Shown in pieces: positions 57,801 to 64,000 of a stretch of DNA of 64,000 nucleotides. The stretch covers positions 1,813,001 through 1,877,000 of the forward strand of contig WPIO01000034.1 of assembly GCA_009760855.2 (NCBI GenBank), in the 5' to 3' direction. The notes beneath the pieces are model-generated. The model ran no database searches and was not told where the DNA came from. It saw only the letters and a list, made by a program, of their open reading frames with translations. Position numbers and translations under genes: made by a program. Position 1 is the first letter of the stretch. Every line of letters begins with the position of its first letter. Source of the stretch: Cristatella mucedo. Its lineage: Eukaryota > Bryozoa > Phylactolaemata > Cristatellidae.

Positions 57801-58224
57801 CCGAACACCTGAATCCTGAAGTAGTAGCACCTTGCCCCTGGGTTACGATCTAGGGGCAGACAGATAAGGGGTCTTACTTTAAGGCCAACAATAGGATCGA
57901 CAAAAAGAGTCTTCACTCGATTGCCGCCATTTTCCGGTGAGTTTTAATCCAAGAAATAGTGCCGCTTGAGAGTTTCTCTCACCGTGTCATCATTAGCTGA
58001 CTGCTAGCTAGCTAGCCAGTCGAAGCCTAACCGATCGTGCCCCACCCCCCTGGTCGGTACAGCAGCCGAAGGAGTACGCTTGCAATCTGATCCCCTATTC
58101 TTGCTTTCCTCAAATTCTGCTAGCGAACTCTTCATGCATTATTTGCACTCATTGTATAGTTAATTATCAACAAACAGGCTAACTTCTACTTCTTTCCATG
58201 TAAAAGCTTTCATGATTGTTTTAA

Positions 58225-58378
58225 TGCTTTGGTCCAGCGGTTAAGGTGCTCGCCCCCCCCCCGACCAAGGTCTGGCTGAGGCCGTGGGCTCGAGCCCGGA
58301 GGCATATGTGAAGCGCCTGAATAGAGATGAAGTTCTCTTGGGGCGCTATACAAATGAATTATATTTTTTTATGTTTTT
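58225..58378 (+). mobile_element. SINE-C copy
   Basis: tRNA-like head (GGTCCAGCGGTTAAGGTGCT, then GTGGGCTCGAGCCC) joined to a tail with hairpin GCGCCTGA to GGGCGC (58313-58346) that resembles the LINE-A 3' end. Confidence 0.8.
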
Positions 58379-58394
58379 TTTATTTTTTGCTGCT

Positions 58395-58498
58395 TAAGCA
58401 TACATATCCCTTTGCAGCAAATTTAAAGCGCCTAGAAAGAGATTGAGTTCTCTGAGGGTGCTTTATCAAGTGCATTATTATTATTATTATTATTATTA
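58395..58498 (+). mobile_element. LINE-A tail fragment next to SINE-C
   Basis: Hairpin at 58428-58461 then an ATT run to 58498. It lies about 20 bp from a SINE-C with the same type of 3' end. Confidence 0.85.
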
Positions 58499-58981
58499 CA
58501 TATAAAAATAGCGGCCTAAAAGTTCATGGATATCATTTGTTCGCCAACATGGATGAATAATAGTGGCTTTATGAGACGTGCATTTACCAACTAGCAGTTA
58601 GCACAATTATTAGGGATTTACACGGAAGATTGTGTCCGGTGAATTGTCACTATCGTTGAAACTTAAATAGATTTTCGTCTCATCCAAGGCCCCTTATCAA
58701 GCACACGAGCCTCTTTTTCGGCCCATTGTTTAAAGTATTTAAAGTTGAATTGCTGGTAAAAACTTGTGCTGAGAAAATAGTCAGCGGATGTTCAGCATGC
58801 TAATCCAAGGCTTCGCCTAGAAAGTCAATATTCGTCCCGTTTATTTTTATTTATTCTTCTTTAGATTCAGGAAAGCCTCCTCATTCAGCATGAGTGGTCT
58901 ATTCGGACACGTCCGCCATCTATTCAAAAGGTCCAAGACGTGTGCATCATAACCAATGCATTCCAACTCCTTCGAAGAGTC

Positions 58982-59047
58982 TGCTGTAAGATGGTGGCAG
59001 ATGCAATGTAAGATGGTGGCAGATGCAACGTAAGATGGGGGCAGATG
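58982..59047. repeat. 22-bp minisatellite, three copies
   Basis: Three near-identical 22-bp units of the form TGTAAGATGGTGGCAGATGC plus AA, ending where the hAT target duplication starts. Confidence 0.9.
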
Positions 59048-59055
59048 CAATATGG
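59048..59055 (+). repeat. hAT target-site duplication, left
   Basis: CAATATGG immediately before the left terminal repeat; identical to 61747-61754. Confidence 0.95.
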
Positions 59056-61746
59056 CAGGGGTGTCCAACCTTTTTGCGTTGGGGGGGCCACATTAAAAAA
59101 ATTTAAAAGGTCCGGGGGCCACATGTAAATTGGCGTAGTTGACCGCATCAGAAAATAAGATCGTAATTTAGTATGACTATTACTATTATACTTAATAAAT
59201 AAACCGTAATACAATAGTATTTTTAATCATAATTATAATTAAAAAAATAAATAATAAAAATTTAATCATGTGTCCTGGAAAATAGTTTGATAGATATAAT
59301 GGCCAATCTTTTACTTTTGGATTTTTATTTTTATAACATGAAGACAGAAACTTATAAAACTTACACAATTACACGACAAGGACTCACATTATATTAATGT
59401 CTTCGGATTAATTATATGCCTCAGGTATTCAATGTGTTCTGCACTGCAGGCATCAATCAGATATTTAGCATTGTTTCTGTTTGCATAAGAAGTCGACATC
59501 TGTTGCAACACTGGATGTGGCAATTCTAAGGATTCCTGATAAATGATCATCTGTGAGAACGGATCGAGTCTTTGTTTTCACATTTTTCAGTCTGGAGAAA
59601 AGTGGTTCACAGTAATATGTGCTGCCAAAAAGTGCAATATACATGCGAGCATGTTTGGCTGGGTTAGGAAAAGACTCTGATGAAACATAATGCTTGTAAA
59701 AGGTAACAAGGTCATGCTGAGCATAAGCAGTTTTTAAATTGCTGTCATTATGAATGTTGATTAGTTCGAGTTGAAATTCATCAGGTGCATCAGAGAGATC
59801 GATATTAAATGGGTTACTAATCATGTTCATGTCATCCGCATGTTGTTGGAAATCCTGAAACCTCTCTCTGAATTCATCAACAAGTTTACTAACAAGAGTG
59901 GAGTACTTCATATGAGCCAGCGTTTTAGGCGATCTTGTTGCTAGTGTTGTGAAATGTAACAGTTTCTTCTGATCTAAGTGTTTCCGGAAAAGACAACACA
60001 CTCATACATTATATGGACCAGTTGATCCGTACCTTGGAGTTTGACATTAAGATCTGCAAGATGTTTAGTCATGTCCACCAAAAAAGCCAAGTCATTCAAC
60101 CACTGCTTGTCATCGAGGAGGCCAACATCTTTTCCCTTTTCTGTCATAAATGTTTTTATTTCGTCCCGAAGTGACCAAAACCTGGCTAACGTGTTTGGCC
60201 TAGTTAGCCAACGGACTTGGCAGAAATAAATAACATCACAATTGTCTGATCCCAACTCTTCAAGGAAAGCCTAAAATTGTTTGTGGTTTAGCACACGAGA
60301 CCTTATCGCATTGACTGTTGAAACTCCATTGTCCATTACATGTTGCATGCTCAAGACTTTTGCACATAGCTGTTCTCTGCGGATGATGCAGTGATGACTG
60401 ATAATTTTGTGAGGTACTAATTTTACCATTAAAGATACAAATCCATTGTGTCTACCTGTCATTGAAGGGGCTCCGTCTGTGGTTAAACCAATCAATTTCG
60501 TTTCAGGAAGATTAAATTTTGTGAGGACCCTCTTGACCTGATCCAAAATATCCCTCCCCATTGTAGTGCCTTTCATTGAACATATATATCCAACAGTTTG
60601 TCGATAATGACAAACTTTCCTGTTACTCCGCGTACAAACACCGACAGTTGAGCCGTATCGCTATTGTCCGTGCTCTGGTCGAGCGAAAGAGAATACAATT
60701 CGCATTCAGCAAGTCTTTTAGTGAGAATTTCTTCTATATTGGATGCGAGCTCGTCAAATCTTCTCGCAATCGTTTGATAAGAAAGACTGATTTTCTCTAC
60801 TTCTGACTTTTTTTCTGGACAGACCACACCAGTAAACAGCCTGAGGCATTCCTCAACAAATTCACCATCGGAAAATGCTTTCTCCGGCTTAGCTATAGCT
60901 TCAGTTAATAAAAAACTTACTTTGGTTGAAGCCTCAGATTTGTTGCTGACTGGTGTAAACAATGACTGCTGTCCGATGACGCTCTGTTTCAACGAGTTCA
61001 CGCGATCAATTCGAAGTTGACCAGTCAGGCTGTTGTACCAGTCGCCATGCTTTGTTGAAAAATGTCGCTTAACATTGTACTCCTTTGCAACGGCAATTGT
61101 TTCTTGGCATATCAGGCACATTATCCTACCGAAGCGTTCTATTACAAAATAGTCTACATTCCAAGATGCTTTGAAAAGTCTTCCTTCTGCGTCAATTTTT
61201 CGTTTTTTGCTAGTATTCAAATTCGCCGCCATTTTTCTCTGTGAAATAAAAAACAGATCAGTTACGAATTGATTAATTTATATTTTATCACAGCAATATC
61301 TTAGTATTAGCAAGTAAGTTGAGCAATACGCGTTTTTTGAAAAACCTACCTGACTGATTCCAGTTCGTGCAACAGCAGCTGAGAAACGGCTCTTTTTTTC
61401 TATCCACAGTGTGAAACAGTTAATTCCGATTTCGGAAGCGTTATACATGTGATCGTAATGGCGCCGCTGTAGCACAAATATATTACCCTTTCACGCCAAA
61501 ATGTTCACATGAAGGCTAGAAAAAAATAAATCGATTACTTTACCTTCACGCGAAAATAGCCATTTGGACACCTTCACTCTTCACGCAAGCGTGAAGTACA
61601 TCGCAGCGCCTTATATCGCCGTTTGTAATGATTAAAAATTAACGAAAAACATGGAGTGACGAATATTTTTGGGATAACGTTGTGGGCCGCATAGAAGACC
61701 TCGGCGGCCGGGTTGTGGCCCGCGGGCCACGTGTTGGACACCCCTG
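59056..61746 (-). mobile_element. hAT DNA transposon, full length but decayed
   Basis: A 2691-bp element bounded by inverted ends starting CAGGGGTGTCCAAC (14 perfect bases, then imperfect GC-rich similarity). It is flanked by the perfect 8-bp target duplication CAATATGG (59048-59055 and 61747-61754), which is diagnostic of hAT. A 16-bp palindrome (GTGGCCCGCGGGCCAC, 61715-61730) lies in the right end. The transposase reads on the minus strand and is disrupted, so the copy is non-autonomous now. Confidence 0.95.
59465..61232 (-). pseudogene. hAT transposase (BED finger, dimerisation region), broken
   Basis: Begins with ATG at 61232. The first block has a BED-type zinc finger (CLIC then HFSTKH at about 40-65) and the first catalytic Asp region (LSLDQSTD). 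The second block has LTTDGAPSMTG. The last block ends with the hAT dimerisation pattern (YYCEPLFSRLKNVKTKTRS, then SGILRIA). Lesions: a frameshift at about 60573-60576, an in-frame TAG at 60271-60273, and a frameshift at about 59975-60000. The protein resembles hAT-derived ZBED/GTF2IRD2-like transposases. The remaining reading is otherwise well preserved, so the insertion is fairly young. Confidence 0.9.
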
Positions 61747-61754
61747 CAATATGG
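61747..61754 (+). repeat. hAT target-site duplication, right
   Basis: CAATATGG immediately after the right terminal repeat. Removing one copy plus the element gives the empty site. Confidence 0.95.
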
Positions 61755-62669
61755 TCTAGTCGCGGCTGGCAAGGTGAGCTGGCAGGCGTCACGCCTACCC
61801 AGGGTGCCGCCAGATGAGTCATTTGTGTGTAAGAGTCACCGCGAAGAGTCACCTGTTTTGATAGCCGGAAACCGGAACCGCGCGTAGCCCTTAGGTTGCC
61901 GCCAGCGCGGCTCACCCTAGCTCACCCTGGTTAAGGAAAGAGAAGGTCGCGTAGATCTGAGAGGGTTTGAAACTAAATAAATTCTGTTTCAAAGCCCATT
62001 GTGACATGCGCGGCTGCTTCTACTGTGCAGGCATGCTGCCGTTTATCGTCGACTGACCACGGAGCCCAGGCTTTCTAGACCCAGCTATCTTTGTCCATCA
62101 CACACATATCGCACAGCAGTTATCTTTACCTTTCATATATACCGTATAGTCGCTATCTTTGTCTGCATAGCGATTGGCAGCTCTGGTGACAGTGATGGAG
62201 CCAGGGAAGGGGTCAAGGGGCATTTGACCCCGCCTGTAGTGAGCCGCCCCTATTCCTACGCGCCCCCCCTATTCCTAAACCCTTCCTGCGGCAGTCACCA
62301 ACCATGATATTATGTCTTAATTCCACTCTGAGCCACCGCCACGTCCGTGTCGATTAGGCGCTGTAATTGTGTGCTATCATGTTTTGCTTATTTTTGATCT
62401 AGCACAACCTACACGAAAATCTTGTAGACCTTGCCTCCTACGTAAAATGCTTGCAGGTCTTGCCCCCAGACGAAAATTCTGGCTCTACCAATGTCCCGTG
62501 CCCTTTTCAATGAAGAGTTATATTTCTAACAGCAAGGTCATCCGAGTTTACTCCGTTTTAAAGACACGTGCGTTATGTTATTTTTTCATTGAATTTCAAC
62601 CGACATTGCTGATATTCCCATTAGAGCGACTGTCCAATTCTTGCTAACGAGTGTACGTAGCAGCTGTCT

Positions 62670-62723
<54 letters not shown>

Positions 62724-64000
62724 CCTCTCTCTCTCTCCCAGACGGTAGACCTCGCATAGATCGCGAAAGGCGCGAGCAGCATTGACTGTATTCCTAATTG
62801 ATACTTTACTGCAGCATCATTGTCAAGAAGATTCATTGCCAGTGGCACTTTTATCGCTCGTATGCTTCTTCCCTTTGAAAACTTGTAACCTTGATTACTA
62901 AAAACTCTCGCATAAAACAGATATTAATATTGCTGCAGCTAATACAAGATGATGCTGGATTACTGCTCGAGCACTTTTTTTGCCATCGGTTGTGGACATC
63001 AACCGGGTTTAATGACGACTAGAGTGAAACTAAACCTGGTAATGTTATTCCTGGAAAACCTCGGTAGCTTAGCTTTTACGTCATAGACAGCACTAAGTTT
63101 AACACAATTTACAGATTACCATCACCAGCTTCTCCGTTTGCAGTTTCGTTTCGTCCATTATTCATTCAAGACCCGTCTATAGCTACTTATTCATTCAAGA
63201 CCCGTTTATAGCTACATTTATATATCCAAATGTGCCCAATTAAAGGGATTCTAATGAATTTATATGCGCCCAAATCTTAGCTCCACAGCTACACAACTTT
63301 AACTTGTTATACAAGACTACTGGATATCTGCATCGTCTTGTGCACTACATTTCCTGCTCTGCTTCTGCACCTTATTTCCTGTGGCAATGCAGAAAATTCC
63401 CTCTGGCTGTGTTTTAATTTTGCGATAGCTAGACATCGAAGTGAAGGCAGCCACGACGTTAGCGCACGTTTTAAACGTATTGCGGCTAGGTTTTCGTCGC
63501 AGTTTTCAGTAAAAAAAATGTAATCTGAATTTAATAACCCCTGGTGATTCCACATCTAAAGACAAAGGGGGCTTGCTTAGACTTGCTTAGACTATTGACT
63601 TGCAAAGCATGCTTCAGTGGTCAAGAATGAAACTGCATAGCAACATGTCAACATACTGTTTAGTGAAGGGAGTAGGTGCCAGCCGAACTTCAACCATGAA
63701 CCCAGCCATTGACGTTCGCCTAAAGAGACATAGATACAGCAGTAGCTCATGCTAATACTTTAGCAAAACTGTGAACCAGACGCAACTGCGAAAGATATGG
63801 CATAAGTTAGAACGAGAAGGTCGGGTTGGCCATCAGTGCTTTTGAGACCCACAAAAAGGCATATTTTTGCTGCAAACGCACTCTCAAAATCTCACCGCAG
63901 ATCGGAGCCGAGATACGAGCAGCTGGCCCCGAGACTTTTGTGTACGATTAGGATGTTCGCTGCTGAGCAGCAGCAGGACTCGCGGCATAGTGGTGGTCTG
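61755..64000. other. Right end of window, nothing recognised
   Basis: Apart from the GA hairpin at 62664-62746, I see only short frames. A CTGAGCAGCAGCAGGACTCG stretch at the very end could begin another feature that the window cuts. Confidence 0.5.
62664..62746. repeat. (GA)n with inverted CT end
   Basis: GTCTGGGAGAGAGAGA at the left is matched by TCTCTCTCTCCCAGAC at the right around AAACCCC. Together they can form a hairpin. Confidence 0.9.

Overview
This window is animal nuclear DNA, probably from an invertebrate. The genes have GT-AG introns of up to 7 kb. They belong to metazoan families: a death-domain plus TIR adaptor, a WSCD-type Golgi sulfotransferase, a GalNAc-transferase-like protein and a phospholipid phosphatase. 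Much of the rest is LINE, SINE, Ty3-type and hAT repeats and very long dinucleotide tracts. I cannot name the species. There is no CRISPR array, operon or bacterial gene.

Four protein genes can be assembled exon by exon with matching splice phases. (1) 3.0-14.4 kb, minus: a MyD88 orthologue with a death domain, a TIR domain split by a 7 kb intron and a Ser-rich C-terminal tail. (2) 33.2-41.2 kb, plus: a PLPP4/5-type PAP2 phosphatase in three exons with all catalytic motifs. (3) 41.6-49.6 kb, minus: a compact WSCD-like sulfotransferase, convergent with the phosphatase. (4) 50.2-56.8 kb, plus: a GALNT-like type II membrane protein with a lectin-like C-terminus. Its metal-binding residues appear lost, so it is probably a pseudoenzyme. 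Genes 3 and 4 start head to head across a GC-rich interval that includes a 120-bp tandem duplication. Both look like secretory-pathway glycan proteins and may share a promoter.

The repeats form recurring families. LINE-A is L2/CR1-like with an (ATT)n tail and has many copies. LINE-D is a second LINE ending near TACATTACATT. SINE-B and SINE-C are tRNA-headed. The last 60 bases or so of SINE-C and LINE-A are homologous and fold into the same two-tier hairpin. This suggests that SINE-C borrowed the LINE-A 3' end for retrotransposition. A decayed Ty3-type element (18.0-20.9 kb) carries both SINEs inside it. A hAT element (59.06-61.75 kb) still has its terminal repeats and a perfect 8-bp target duplication, but its transposase is broken by two frameshifts and one stop.

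Smaller possible exons (2.3, 12.0, 13.6, 24.6-25.2 and 57.3 kb) are listed with low confidence. The remaining long stretches are introns or intergenic DNA in which I see only old repeats or nothing.
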